From the NCBI GenBank assembly GCA_913030785.1, contig CAJWER010000003.1, forward strand, positions 1 through 34,145: 34,145 nucleotides of DNA. The letters run 5' to 3'. This document shows positions 1 to 8,035 of this stretch, in pieces. Within the stretch, counting starts at the first letter, position 1. The number at the start of each line of letters is the position of its first letter. Under the pieces are notes generated by a model, which saw nothing but the letters and a program-made list of their open reading frames with translations, was not told where the DNA came from and did not search any database. The translations under genes and the position numbers were made by a program. This DNA comes from an uncultured Chloroflexota bacterium. GTDB taxonomy: Bacteria; Chloroflexota; Dehalococcoidia; Lucifugimonadales; CAJWER01.

Positions 1-108
1 CTCTGTGCCCATGCCGAAATCGCCAAGCCGCATCACTGCGCCCTGGCCGAATTCGCGGTCGATCTGGCCCATCGCCAGCTCCAGAGCCTTCGCCTTCTGT
101 GTGCTCAT
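1..108 (-). CDS. recA: RecA recombinase, N-terminal fragment (cut by window edge)
   Basis: The minus strand reads 36 codons from an ATG at 108-106 to the window edge. The peptide begins MSTQKAKALELAMGQIDREF and continues with a GxGAVMRLGD stretch, which matches the conserved RecA N-terminus (KALE..L.QIE..FGKGSIMRLGD) preceding the ATPase core. RecA forms filaments on single-stranded DNA for homologous recombination and stimulates LexA self-cleavage. The start is supported by a purine-rich GAAGGGA about 5 bases upstream and by family agreement. The gene diverges from the amidotransferase-like gene at 327, with a good promoter in the gap. Only the first ~10% of the gene is visible, so intactness cannot be judged. 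Confidence 0.9.
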   Translation of the reverse strand, partial: MSTQKAKALELAMGQIDREFGQGAVMRLGDFGMGTE

Positions 109-156
109 CTGGTTCCCTTCAGTATTTGCGATGTCGGATTGTGGATGAACGCGCGA

Positions 157-185
157 ATTGTAGCACGTATGTTTCTAATTTACAA
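157..185 (-). promoter_or_regulatory. recA promoter with LexA-like (SOS) box in the spacer
   Basis: Reading the minus strand: -35 TTGTAA (185-180), 17-base spacer, -10 TACAAT (162-157). Overlapping the spacer and the -10 edge, plus-strand 162-175 reads AGCACGTATGTTTC, which fits the Gram-positive-type LexA consensus CGAACRNRYGTTYC at 12 of 14 positions. A box between -35 and -10 is the classic place for LexA repression. Promoter and box are read directly; binding is inferred, and which LexA type this lineage uses is not known to me. Confidence 0.6.
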
Positions 186-326
186 CAGCATCTGTGCGTT
201 GGGCGCGTCCAACTCGCGTGCATGCTCGAAGCCCTTCCGGTTACAATTTAACAGGGTCAACCGGATAGCCCTGTCCAGCCAACGAACCGTACCAAAATCA
301 CCCGACCCGTAGAGGTAGACGACCCT

Positions 327-947
327 ATGCCAACAGGCCTCTCCGTCATCATAGCTGCCCCTTCCGAAGACACAAAGCCCCTCGCTGACGCCGTGCAGCG
401 GGCAGGCGGCTCACCACTGGCTCTATCGCAAGACTCCCTGCACTCCGATCGGAACGCCCTCGTCGGGGGCCATGCCCTCGTGCTCGCCGAAGATGGCGAC
501 CCTGGCCATGTCGCGCTGGCGAAGGCAGCACTTGAGATGGACATGCCGCTGCTGGCAATCGGTGATGGGCTCCATACCCTCAATCTTGCCCTCGGAGGCG
601 CGCCGGCTGCCCCGGTCGAGGGGCATGGTCCCGAGGGCGATAGCTCCTCCTACCACCGCATCTACATCGCCCCAGGATCGAAGCTGGCTGCGGTGGTTGG
701 CTCCGGTGGGTTCGTGAGGGTGAACAGCCGCCACGATTTGAGCGTAAACGAGATCGGTAAGTCGCCGTATCTGCTGGCGTCCGCATACTCCCTGGAAGAC
801 GGCAAGATCGAGGCCCTCGAGAGCCCCGACCACGGCTGGATAATCGGCGTGCAGTTCAGGCCGGAGCGACGCCTGGAGATACCGCCCCACTTTGACCGCC
901 TATTCCAGAGCCTAGTCGAGCGTGGCGAGCGCAACGCCGTAGACTGA
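327..947 (+). CDS. Class I glutamine amidotransferase-like protein (PuuD/peptidase C26 type), catalytic residues lost
   Basis: 206 aa. The fold signature is that of the gamma-glutamyl-GABA hydrolase group of class I amidotransferases: the nucleophile-elbow context PLLAIGDGLHTLNLALGG (~75-92), the VNSRHDLSVNEIG segment (~132-144) and GWIIGVQFRPE near the C-terminus. In active members the elbow reads GxCxG and the end reads VQFHPE. Here the nucleophile Cys is Gly79 and the catalytic His is Arg178, so the protein should not be a working glutaminase; Glu180 remains. Start ATG with AGAGGT about 10 bases upstream. It diverges from recA, with no obvious partner gene. It may be a binding or regulatory pseudoenzyme. 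Family confidence is good; function unknown. Confidence 0.75.
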   Translation: MPTGLSVIIAAPSEDTKPLADAVQRAGGSPLALSQDSLHSDRNALVGGHALVLAEDGDPGHVALAKAALEMDMPLLAIGDGLHTLNLALGGAPAAPVEGHGPEGDSSSYHRIYIAPGSKLAAVVGSGGFVRVNSRHDLSVNEIGKSPYLLASAYSLEDGKIEALESPDHGWIIGVQFRPERRLEIPPHFDRLFQSLVERGERNAVD

Positions 948-960
948 TATCGGTCCTAAA

Positions 961-976
961 GAACCCGGGCGGGTTC
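961..976. terminator. Probable bidirectional terminator hairpin between convergent genes
   Basis: GAACCC (961-966), loop GGGC, GGGTTC (971-976), followed on the plus strand by CATTTTGAATCTT and on the minus strand by a short TTTAGG. It sits between the stop of the amidotransferase-like gene and the stop of the convergent DUF5343-like gene. The stem is only 6 bp and the T-tracts are modest, so strength is uncertain. Confidence 0.45.
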
Positions 977-999
977 CATTTTGAATCTTGCTGTCCGCG

Positions 1000-1737
1000 T
1001 CAACCGCCGCTCTGAACCGTCTCCGTCGCGTACCCCTTAGTCAGGTCGATCAGCGACAGCACAAATTTCCGGTCGCTCTCTGAGATCTGGAACAGATCGA
1101 CGGCCACACTCAGCGTAACGGTGCCGCCGCTCTCCAGGCTCACAACAGTCTGGTTCGCACTCCCCCCGGGGACGGATGCGGCAGGAGTGGCGGCGACCGG
1201 TCTAGGGTCCGTCGATGTCGCCTGAGTTCGCCTGGCCTCGACCCGGTCCTGTGGGGGTGGGGCAGGCTGGCGAGCGGGCCGTCCCTTCGCCATCTTTCGG
1301 ACTCCATTGGACATCGGCAAGTCCGCCTCTTTCGCGGCGCTCACGAAGAAAGAGATGGCCTTGCGGAGCGTGTGGCCGTCCACTGGGTAGGCTCGGAACC
1401 AGCCGCGGACCATCGCAGGTGTGGCACGTGGCAGCTCGTCGAATGGCACGGCGGTGTATGAGTCATGGAGAAGCTCGGCGAGTAGGAATCTCCACTCTGC
1501 GGTGGTTGCCTCTGCCATGCGCTCCATGCCCTGCTGCGGCTGCTCCCGATCGAGGAGGCCAAGGAAGCGGAGCGCAGCCACGAGCTGTGTGCCGGTGCTG
1601 CCACTAAACTTGGATTCCCAGAAAGATCTGTCGAATCTAAGTGGCACGCCTTCGTCGCCAAGCCATTCTCGCAGTGTCCTGAAGGTGCTAAAGCTGACGT
1701 AGGGCGGTGGCATAGCCACGTCCACTCTCTGTTCCAT
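1000..1737 (-). CDS. DUF5343-like protein
   Basis: 245 aa, cytoplasmic by appearance. Residues ~12-135 carry the pattern of the DUF5343 family: YVSFSTFRTLREWL, then FDRSFWESKFSGSTGTQL, then LVAALRFLGLLD. This family is of unknown molecular function, and members often occur as single genes or in defence-like contexts (family knowledge, loosely held). Residues ~150-195 are a low-complexity Pro/Ala/Arg linker, followed by a ~45-residue C-terminal segment with alternating hydrophobics (TVTLSVAVDLFQIS). The ATG start has a GGGGG-type Shine-Dalgarno 5 bases upstream. The upstream gap contains a -10 element flanked by repeated TGCCACAA motifs. Assignment is by pattern memory only. Confidence 0.65.
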   Translation of the reverse strand: MEQRVDVAMPPPYVSFSTFRTLREWLGDEGVPLRFDRSFWESKFSGSTGTQLVAALRFLGLLDREQPQQGMERMAEATTAEWRFLLAELLHDSYTAVPFDELPRATPAMVRGWFRAYPVDGHTLRKAISFFVSAAKEADLPMSNGVRKMAKGRPARQPAPPPQDRVEARRTQATSTDPRPVAATPAASVPGGSANQTVVSLESGGTVTLSVAVDLFQISESDRKFVLSLIDLTKGYATETVQSGG

Positions 1738-1801
1738 TCGAACCCCCGTGCACGTGGTGTTTATGCGGCCTTTGGGCCGACGCGACCGACGTCAAAGGCC
1801 G

Positions 1802-1888
1802 TGCCACAACGATTCTACCACCATGTGTTCCGTAATGCCACAAACAAATGGCACAGCGACGGACAAAACTTGAAACAGGGTTGTGGCA
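1802..1888. promoter_or_regulatory. Putative operator: three TGCCACAA octamers
   Basis: Copies at 1802-1809 and 1836-1843 (same orientation) and inverted at 1881-1888. On the minus strand the first two flank a TAGAAT -10 (1817-1812): one covers the -35 position and the other the expected transcription start of the DUF5343-like gene. That arrangement suggests a repressor site. The regulator is unknown. Confidence 0.45.
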
Positions 1889-2084
1889 TCTATAAACTTG
1901 TACCGTGTTGGCTGCAATGCCAATACCCCCCAACGGTACTCCGACACTCTGCTGAGAGGTGCTCGGAGTGCCCCCAACAGCGCCCCGGGGAGGGTCACCA
2001 AGGCCATTCCCGGGGCGGTTAACGAAAACCGCTGAATTGTGCGTACGTGTCTTGGCCAAGTATCGGAAAACAACCAGATAGTGA

Positions 2085-2090
2085 TATAAT
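2085..2090 (+). promoter_or_regulatory. gyrA -10 element
   Basis: Consensus TATAAT about 80 bases upstream of the gyrA start. No good -35 hexamer is seen at 16-18 bases upstream, so a full promoter is only presumed. Confidence 0.4.
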
Positions 2091-2171
2091 ATTAGGACCA
2101 ACTACCGGTCCGCCAGGACCGGTCTGCAACGTTATTCCGCAACGCGAACAAGACACCCTCAGGAGCCATAG

Positions 2172-4691
2172 ATGGTAACGAAGACGGAGTTCGGCTTCAT
2201 ACGCCCCAAGCTGCTCGAAGAGGAGATGCGCAGTTCGTATCTCGAGTATGCGATGAGCGTCATCGTCGCAAGGGCCCTGCCGGACGTCCGTGACGGCCTG
2301 AAGCCGGTGCAGCGAAGAATCCTCTACTCGATGCATGGGCTGGGAATGAGACCCAACTCGTCGTATAAGAAGAGCGCCCGTCTCGTCGGCGAGGTCATGG
2401 GCAAGTACCACCCCCACGGCGACAGCGCGATCTACGATGCAATGGTCCGAATGGCCCAGCCATTCTCCCTGAGAGCCCCGCTCGTGGACGGCCAGGGAAA
2501 CTTCGGCAGCGTCGACAATGACCCACCCGCGGCCATGCGTTATACCGAGGCCCGGTTGAGCCGCGTTGCCGAAGAGGTCCTGGCGAATCTCGACCAGGAA
2601 ACCGTCGACTTCGTCGATAACTTTGACAGCAGCCTGCGCGAGCCCTCTGTCATGCCCGCCAGGCTCCCCAATATGCTGCTAAACGGCGCCTCGGGAATCG
2701 CCGTGGGCATGGCCACCAATATCCCTCCGCAAAACCTCTCAGAACTCTGCGACGCCATTTACTTGCTCCTCAGAAATCCCGAGGCCACCGTCGACCAGCT
2801 CATGAAGCGCATCAAGGGCCCCGACTTTCCCACCGGCGGGACCATCATGGGCACCGACGGCATCCGCAGCGCATACGAGACCGGCAGAGGCCAAATCATC
2901 GTCCGTGCCGTGGCCGGGATTGAGGAGATGAAGCGGTCCAGCAGGATGCAGATCGTGGTCACGGAGCTTCCGTACCAGGTCAATAAGGCAACCCTTATCG
3001 AGAAGATCGCCGGCCTGGTCAAGACCAAACGACTGGAAGGAATCTCGGAGCTTCGTGACGAGTCTGACCGGAAGGGCATGCGCATCGTAATGGAGTTGCG
3101 GTCCGGGGCACAGAGCCTCGTGATTCTCAACAACCTGTACAAGTTCACGGCGATGCAAAGCTCCTTCTCCGCCAATATGCTCGCCATCGTCGACGGGACG
3201 CCCAAGGTTGTCTCCCTCGCGACGGCGCTGCTGGAGTTCATCAAGTTCAGGCGCGAGGTCATCACCCGGCGTTCCCGCTTCGAGCTCAAGAAAGCCAAGG
3301 GCAGAGCCCACATCCTCGAAGGCTTGCGTATAGCCCTGGCCAACCTGGACGCCATCATCGCACTCATCCGAGGCGCCGAAGATTCGGACGCCGCCCGGAC
3401 TAGCCTGATGCAGTGGTACAGCCTGGACGAGGCCCAGGCCAAGGCGATCCTGGACATGCAGCTACGTCGCATCGCCGCCCTTGAGCGCGAGCGCATCGAG
3501 AACGAGTACAACGAGCTACAAACGCTCATTCGTGAGCTCGAGGAGTTACTGGCGAGTCCTGAGAAAATTGATGCCGAAATCAAAAAAGAAACTCAGACGC
3601 TGAAGAGGCAGCATGGCGAGGATCGGCGCACTGAAATCGGACCACCCCTCCAGGAGTTCAGGCGTGAGGAGCTTGAGCCCCACGAGCAGGTCGTCGTCAC
3701 CCTTAGCAAGGGCGGCTACATCAAGCGCATCCTGGCCAGCACATATCGCAACCAGCACCGCGGAGGCAAGGGCGTCAGCAGCATGCGGACACGCGATGAC
3801 GACCCGGTGCGCCACATCATCGTGGGTGACTCCCACGATATGCTGCTTTTCTTTACAAATACAGGGCGCGTGCTTGCCCTCAGGTCCTTTGAGCTCAGGA
3901 GCGACACGTCCAGGAACACCCGGGGTGTCCCTGTCGTGAACGTCATACCCCTCGCCGACCGAGAGCGTGTGAATGCCATCGTCGGCGTCCGCACCCTCCA
4001 CAGGGAGGATCTGTTCCTGGTCATGGCCACCCGCCAGGGCGCCGTCAAGCGTGTAGCCCTGGAGGCCATTGCCAACATCCGTCGTGCCGGGCTTATCATC
4101 ATGAACCTGAAACCCAAGGATGATCTCGTTACCGCCCGGCTCACCGGCGAAGACGACGACATCATGATGGTTACCGAGCAGGGCATGTCCATTCGATTCC
4201 CGGTCTCCGCGGTATCTCCCAGGCTCAGAGGCGCCGGAGGTGTCAGGGGAATGACGCTGCGCGAGAAAGACCGGATCGTAGGCATGGACATCGCCGTTTC
4301 CAACAGCAAGCTTCTGGTCATCAGCAGGAAGGGCTTCGGCAAGCTCACCGACCTGAAGCGGTACCGAATACAGGGCAGGGGTGGATCGGGCATCAAGACC
4401 CTCAACATCACGCGGAAGACAGGCAATGTAGCCGCCGCCCAGGTCATCGCCGACAGCGACGAGGTATACCTGGTGTCCGAAAAGGCCCAAGTGCTGCGTA
4501 CCAGCCTGTCGGAAATTCGCAGCACCGGCCGGGCGACCCAGGGCGTTACGATATTCAGGATGGATGCGGGCGACAACGTCGCTTCGATCGCGTGTGTCGA
4601 GCACTTCGAAGATACGCAGGCCACCCTCGACATTTCGCCACCCGCCGCCACCGGCACAAGCAACGGTAGCGCTCCCACCAAGGGAGCATAG
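2172..4691 (+). CDS. gyrA: DNA gyrase subunit A
   Basis: 839 aa, normal length for GyrA. Gyrase introduces negative supercoils, and subunit A carries the breakage-reunion tyrosine. The N-terminal winged-helix/tower domain is clear: [20 protein letters not shown], the quinolone-pocket region [20 protein letters not shown] with Ser85 and Asp89 (sensitive-type residues), and catalytic Tyr124 in [11 protein letters not shown]. The C-terminal pinwheel contains the GyrA box QHRGGKG, which separates gyrase from topoisomerase IV ParC. Start ATG with AGGAG at 2161-2165, 6 bases upstream. The C-terminal tail is a short Thr/Ser/Ala-rich extension. gyrB is not adjacent. Transcription ends at the strong hairpin at 4728-4760. 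Confidence 0.96.
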   Translation: MVTKTEFGFIRPKLLEEEMRSSYLEYAMSVIVARALPDVRDGLKPVQRRILYSMHGLGMRPNSSYKKSARLVGEVMGKYHPHGDSAIYDAMVRMAQPFSLRAPLVDGQGNFGSVDNDPPAAMRYTEARLSRVAEEVLANLDQETVDFVDNFDSSLREPSVMPARLPNMLLNGASGIAVGMATNIPPQNLSELCDAIYLLLRNPEATVDQLMKRIKGPDFPTGGTIMGTDGIRSAYETGRGQIIVRAVAGIEEMKRSSRMQIVVTELPYQVNKATLIEKIAGLVKTKRLEGISELRDESDRKGMRIVMELRSGAQSLVILNNLYKFTAMQSSFSANMLAIVDGTPKVVSLATALLEFIKFRREVITRRSRFELKKAKGRAHILEGLRIALANLDAIIALIRGAEDSDAARTSLMQWYSLDEAQAKAILDMQLRRIAALERERIENEYNELQTLIRELEELLASPEKIDAEIKKETQTLKRQHGEDRRTEIGPPLQEFRREELEPHEQVVVTLSKGGYIKRILASTYRNQHRGGKGVSSMRTRDDDPVRHIIVGDSHDMLLFFTNTGRVLALRSFELRSDTSRNTRGVPVVNVIPLADRERVNAIVGVRTLHREDLFLVMATRQGAVKRVALEAIANIRRAGLIIMNLKPKDDLVTARLTGEDDDIMMVTEQGMSIRFPVSAVSPRLRGAGGVRGMTLREKDRIVGMDIAVSNSKLLVISRKGFGKLTDLKRYRIQGRGGSGIKTLNITRKTGNVAAAQVIADSDEVYLVSEKAQVLRTSLSEIRSTGRATQGVTIFRMDAGDNVASIACVEHFEDTQATLDISPPAATGTSNGSAPTKGA

Positions 4692-4727
4692 CCCGGAGTC
4701 AGGCGCCTAACCAGCGTAGACGAGCGG

Positions 4728-4760
4728 ACGGACAGACCTCGCGAGGTCTGTCCGTTTTTG
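4728..4760 (+). terminator. gyrA intrinsic terminator
   Basis: A perfect 28-base palindrome (4728-4755; arms ACGGACAGACCTCG and its complement) runs directly into TTTTTG. The top of the helix will open to form the loop. It begins 36 bases after the gyrA stop codon. Confidence 0.9.
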
Positions 4761-4804
4761 CGTATGATCGCTGGAGGCCGCACCGCTCACCGACCACGGC
4801 GCAC

Positions 4805-4833
4805 CTAACAAATGCGACACTATGCGATAAAAT
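4805..4833 (+). promoter_or_regulatory. Promoter for the M28 peptidase gene
   Basis: -35 CTAACA (4805-4810), 17-base spacer, -10 TAAAAT (4828-4833). Expected transcription start ~4840. This excludes an ATG at 4812 as the translation start and agrees with the TTG start at 4923. Confidence 0.5.
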
Positions 4834-4922
4834 TAGACACTTTTCCCTGCCCCCAGGTGGGCGCGAACGTTAACCAATCCAAAAGTCCCCCACCGTCGTT
4901 CTACCCACTGAGGAGCGCCAAC

Positions 4923-6308
4923 TTGACCCTTTCCATACTACGATTAATCAGATTTCTTACTATCGCGATCCTGCCGGTGGCCATCGCCTGTGGCGGGTCT
5001 TCGGACTCGGCTGACACCCCCGCTGTGGCTTCGCAGCAGCTCACGGTCGCGGCTGTGACCCCCGAGCCGACTGCCACGGCTGTACCCGAGCCTTCGGCGA
5101 CCGCCACGGCCGAGCCCGTCCGCAGCGTACTGGATGAAGGTCCTCTAAAGGATCGGGTCGCCAGGTTCTCGGACGAAGCATGGAACTTCCTGGTCGATCT
5201 GAGCGAGAACTACAGCCCGCGTGAGACGGCGACCGACGAGGAGGCGGAAGCGGCATTCTTCATACTGGATCGTTTTGTGGATATCGGCTATCAAGCAGGC
5301 CTACAGCTCTTCGATTTCCAGCTCGTCGACGACGAAGTCGAGCCGCTGACTGTGGTGATGGATGCCCCCCCAGCGGTGCAGGGAATGCCACTGTCGCGTT
5401 CTGTCGAGGGGGTTGTTACAGGGCCACTGATCAAAGTCGGCTTTGCCCTGCCTGAGGATATCCCCGTGGACGGCCTTGCCGGAAAGGTTGCCTTCATACA
5501 ACGCGGAGAGATTACATTCGAGGAGAAGGTGATCAGGGTCCAGGAGGCGGGCGCCATCGCCGCAATTATCTACAACAACCTTCCGGGCCCCTTCCGCGGT
5601 TCCATGATTACCGAGTCCACCATACCGGCGGTAACAGCGTTGCAGGAAAGTGGCGTCTTGCTGTCGGATCTGATGGATACTGGTGAGGTCGAGGTCACCA
5701 TCTCCGTGGTGATAGAGACCTTCAGCTCTCGAAACGTGATCGCCGAAAAGCCCGGTACCGACCCCGAAGCGGGAACCGTCGTCATCGGAGCCCACTTCGA
5801 CACAGTGGCCGGTGTTCAGGGCGCCAACGACAATGGCTCGGGCGTGGCCGTCTTGATGACCCTGGCCCAGGAAATATTCGAAAGCTCATTCCCGTTCGAC
5901 CTGCAGATTGTTGCATTCGGCTCTGAGGAGGCGGGGCTGCGTGGGAGTCGCTTCTACGTAACCTCCCTATCCGTGGAGGAGCAGGACGATCTCATGGCGA
6001 TGCTCAATTTCGATGTGTCCGGCACCGGCGACTTTGTCGAGCTTCAGGGCGATCCTGGAATGTCCCTCCGGGTCCGCAACTACGGTGAGGTCAACAGAAT
6101 TCGGGTAATTCGCGGCAACCTCGACACCGGTGGGAGCGATCATGAGTCCTTCGAAGTTCACGACGTGCCTGTCCTATTCTTCTTCGGAAACGACATATCC
6201 CGCATCCACACGACTGAAGATACGACAGATTTCATCAACCCCGAACTGCTGGGGACCACAGTCGCCCTGGGCAAGTTTGCCCTGGATGACCTCGCTGCAG
6301 GGCAGTAA
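4923..6308 (+). CDS. M28-family metallo-aminopeptidase lipoprotein with PA domain
   Basis: 461 aa from TTG 4923, chosen because AGGAG (4911-4915) lies 7 bases upstream and the protein then begins with a compact lipoprotein signal ending VAIAC (Cys23). A Thr/Pro/Ala-rich tether follows (~40-65), then a helical segment, a PA domain (~150-235, ...LAGKVAFIQRGEITFEEKV...) and the M28 catalytic domain. Zinc-ligand motifs are all visible: AHFDT (His, Asp), NDNGSG (Asp), GSEEAGLRGS (general-base Glu and ligand Glu), NFDVSG (Asp) and RIHTTEDT (His). Predicted role: cell-surface removal of N-terminal amino acids from peptides. A longer frame from ATG 4812 exists but would bury the signal peptide. Confidence 0.88.
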   Translation: MTLSILRLIRFLTIAILPVAIACGGSSDSADTPAVASQQLTVAAVTPEPTATAVPEPSATATAEPVRSVLDEGPLKDRVARFSDEAWNFLVDLSENYSPRETATDEEAEAAFFILDRFVDIGYQAGLQLFDFQLVDDEVEPLTVVMDAPPAVQGMPLSRSVEGVVTGPLIKVGFALPEDIPVDGLAGKVAFIQRGEITFEEKVIRVQEAGAIAAIIYNNLPGPFRGSMITESTIPAVTALQESGVLLSDLMDTGEVEVTISVVIETFSSRNVIAEKPGTDPEAGTVVIGAHFDTVAGVQGANDNGSGVAVLMTLAQEIFESSFPFDLQIVAFGSEEAGLRGSRFYVTSLSVEEQDDLMAMLNFDVSGTGDFVELQGDPGMSLRVRNYGEVNRIRVIRGNLDTGGSDHESFEVHDVPVLFFFGNDISRIHTTEDTTDFINPELLGTTVALGKFALDDLAAGQ

Positions 6309-6415
6309 TGTCTTCGGACGGACACACCTAGAGGTGCTGGCTGCCTCACAGTAGGTCGGTGGCGAGGACTAGTTCCGTCTCGTTCCTGGGTGGGTGTGCA
6401 GATGGGTGCCGCCCC

Positions 6416-6454
6416 TAGCGGGTAGTGTGAGGGTGTGCCTCACACTACCCGCTA
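6416..6454. terminator. Long hairpin after the M28 gene, possible terminator
   Basis: Perfect 17-bp stem: arm 6416-6432 (TAGCGGGTAGTGTGAGG) and its complement 6438-6454, with a 5-base loop. It lies in the 267-base gap between the M28 peptidase and ffh. No uninterrupted T-tract follows on either side, so it may instead be an mRNA-end stabiliser. Confidence 0.5.
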
Positions 6455-6480
6455 CTGCTTGCTTTCATCAATGAGAGGGT

Positions 6481-6494
6481 GCAGGCGCGCCTGC
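6481..6494. repeat. 14-base perfect palindrome upstream of the ffh promoter
   Basis: GCAGGCGCGCCTGC, ending 5 bases before the -35 hexamer at 6500. Placement would suit a regulator, but a GC-rich palindrome of this size could be chance. Confidence 0.35.
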
Positions 6495-6499
6495 CTGTC

Positions 6500-6529
6500 T
6501 TGACCCCTTCGTGGGACGGCCCATAGAAT
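6500..6529 (+). promoter_or_regulatory. ffh promoter
   Basis: -35 TTGACC (6500-6505), 18-base spacer, -10 TAGAAT (6524-6529). Transcription start expected ~6537, giving a short leader before the GTG at 6576. Confidence 0.65.
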
Positions 6530-6575
6530 CATAGGTAAGCTAGGCGGTTTCAGCCCCCACGTGACGGAGGGACCT

Positions 6576-7907
6576 GTGTTCGAAAACCTGTCTGACAAGT
6601 TAAATGGCGTGTTCCGGAGCCTTGGCAACAAAGGCCGACTGACGGAAAAAGACGTCGACGCTGCACTACGCGAGATTCGACTCGCGCTGCTTGAGGCCGA
6701 TGTCAACTTCAAGGTTGCCAAGAGCTTTGTGGCGCGTATTCGTGAGCGGGCCCTGGAAGAGAACGTACTCCAGAGCCTCAGCCCGGGCCAGCAGGTCATC
6801 AAGATCACCGCCGAGGAGATGGCGACCCTCCTCGGCGGTGGTGTCCAAAAACTGACAGCCGGTCCGCAGCCGCCATCCGTGATTCTGATGATCGGCCTGA
6901 ACGGCTCAGGCAAGACGACGACGTCCGCAAAGCTCGCCCGACACCTGAAGGGGACGGGCAAGACACCATTGCTGGTCGCCGCCGATCTCCACCGCCCTGC
7001 TGCCATTCAGCAGCTAACCACCCTCGGAGGCCAGATTGATGTCGAGGTCTACTCCGAGGCGGGCGCATCTGACGTGGTGGCTGTGGCGCGGCAGGGTGTA
7101 CGTCGGGCAGCCGAAGTGGGTGCTGCCTGGGCCATCGTAGACACGGCCGGTCGATTCCAGATAGACGATGATCTGATGTCCGAGTTGGAGGAGATAAAGA
7201 AGGCAGTCTCGCCAGCCGAGACGCTGCTGGTCGTAGACGCCATGACCGGTCAGGATGCGGTGAACGCCGCCACCGATTTCGACGAGCGGATCGGTGTTAC
7301 TGGACTGGTGCTTTCAAAACTGGATGGCGACGCACGCGGTGGCGCGGCCCTATCGGTTGTATCGGTGACTGGGGTGCCCATCAAGTTCCTTGGCACGGGA
7401 GAGCGCGTCGACGCCCTGGAGGAGTTCTTTCCGGACAGGCTGGCCTCACGGATACTCGGGATGGGCGACATGCTCACCCTGATCGAAAAGGCCCAGGACA
7501 ATTTTGACGAGGACGAGGCCATCAAGCTCGAGAAGAAGGTCCGCCAGGCAACCTTCGATCTCGATGACTTTCTTGGTCAGTTGCAGCAGCTCAAGAAGAT
7601 GGGCTCTATAGGGCAAATTATGGACATGATACCGGGCATGTCATCCGTCAAGAAGAAGCTGCCCACCGGGGAGATCGACGACAATCAGATAGTGAAAATC
7701 GAGGCGGTCATCCACTCAATGACACCCTACGAGCGGAGTCGCCCAGAAATCATCGGCGGGAGCCGCAGGCGCCGCATCGCAAAGGGAAGCGGCACCACGG
7801 CTCGGGACGTAAACCAACTCCTCAACCAGTTTACTCAGACTCGCAAGCTAATGCAGAAGATGTCGACCGGTAAGGGCCTGAAGGACATCACCAGGATGTT
7901 CCAGTAG
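6576..7907 (+). CDS. ffh: Signal recognition particle GTPase Ffh (SRP54)
   Basis: 443 aa from GTG 6576, preferred over GTG 6561 because GGAGG (6566-6570) is 5 bases upstream and the protein then starts MFENLSDKL, the standard Ffh start. N domain (1-~95), G domain with P-loop GLNGSGKTTT (~107-116), DTAGRFQID and the SKLDGDARGG motif, then a Met-rich M domain with the GTTARDVNQLLNQF RNA-binding helix region and LMQKM. Ffh with 4.5S RNA binds signal peptides at the ribosome and hands them to FtsY at the membrane. The usual neighbour rpsP is absent; the next gene is metabolic, so this copy seems to be its own unit. Confidence 0.96.
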   Translation: MFENLSDKLNGVFRSLGNKGRLTEKDVDAALREIRLALLEADVNFKVAKSFVARIRERALEENVLQSLSPGQQVIKITAEEMATLLGGGVQKLTAGPQPPSVILMIGLNGSGKTTTSAKLARHLKGTGKTPLLVAADLHRPAAIQQLTTLGGQIDVEVYSEAGASDVVAVARQGVRRAAEVGAAWAIVDTAGRFQIDDDLMSELEEIKKAVSPAETLLVVDAMTGQDAVNAATDFDERIGVTGLVLSKLDGDARGGAALSVVSVTGVPIKFLGTGERVDALEEFFPDRLASRILGMGDMLTLIEKAQDNFDEDEAIKLEKKVRQATFDLDDFLGQLQQLKKMGSIGQIMDMIPGMSSVKKKLPTGEIDDNQIVKIEAVIHSMTPYERSRPEIIGGSRRRRIAKGSGTTARDVNQLLNQFTQTRKLMQKMSTGKGLKDITRMFQ

Positions 7908-8035
7908 GGCGCGCCGGCGGCCTACTTCGACGTCCGGAACGCTTTGAGCGCACCCTTTCCTGTTGTAGACGCTGAGGGGTCCGACCCTTTTCGAACGCAA
8001 GTAATGAGATGGATTGTGCCACGGAGGCATGAATT

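Larger units (their letters stand above)
1738..2171. other. 434-base control region between the divergent DUF5343-like gene and gyrA
   Basis: No convincing coding frame. It contains the octamer TGCCACAA at 1802-1809 and 1836-1843 and its complement TTGTGGCA at 1881-1888, a minus-strand -10 TAGAAT at 1817-1812 lying between the first two copies, an inverted repeat TTGGC/GCCAA at 1908-1923, and a plus-strand -10 TATAAT at 2085-2090 ahead of gyrA. A 73-codon plus frame at 1801-2022 lacks family features and a good ribosome-binding site and is not called. Confidence 0.6.

Noticed and set aside
1801-2022. 73-codon plus frame in the gyrA upstream gap
   Set aside because: No ribosome site and composition unlike a protein; the region is better explained as regulatory.
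2420-2450. Quinolone-resistance change in gyrA
   Set aside because: Ser85 and Asp89 are the sensitive-type residues.
3546-4783. Minus-strand open frames of ~350 codons opposite gyrA
   Set aside because: Antisense shadows of gyrA; one also runs through its terminator.
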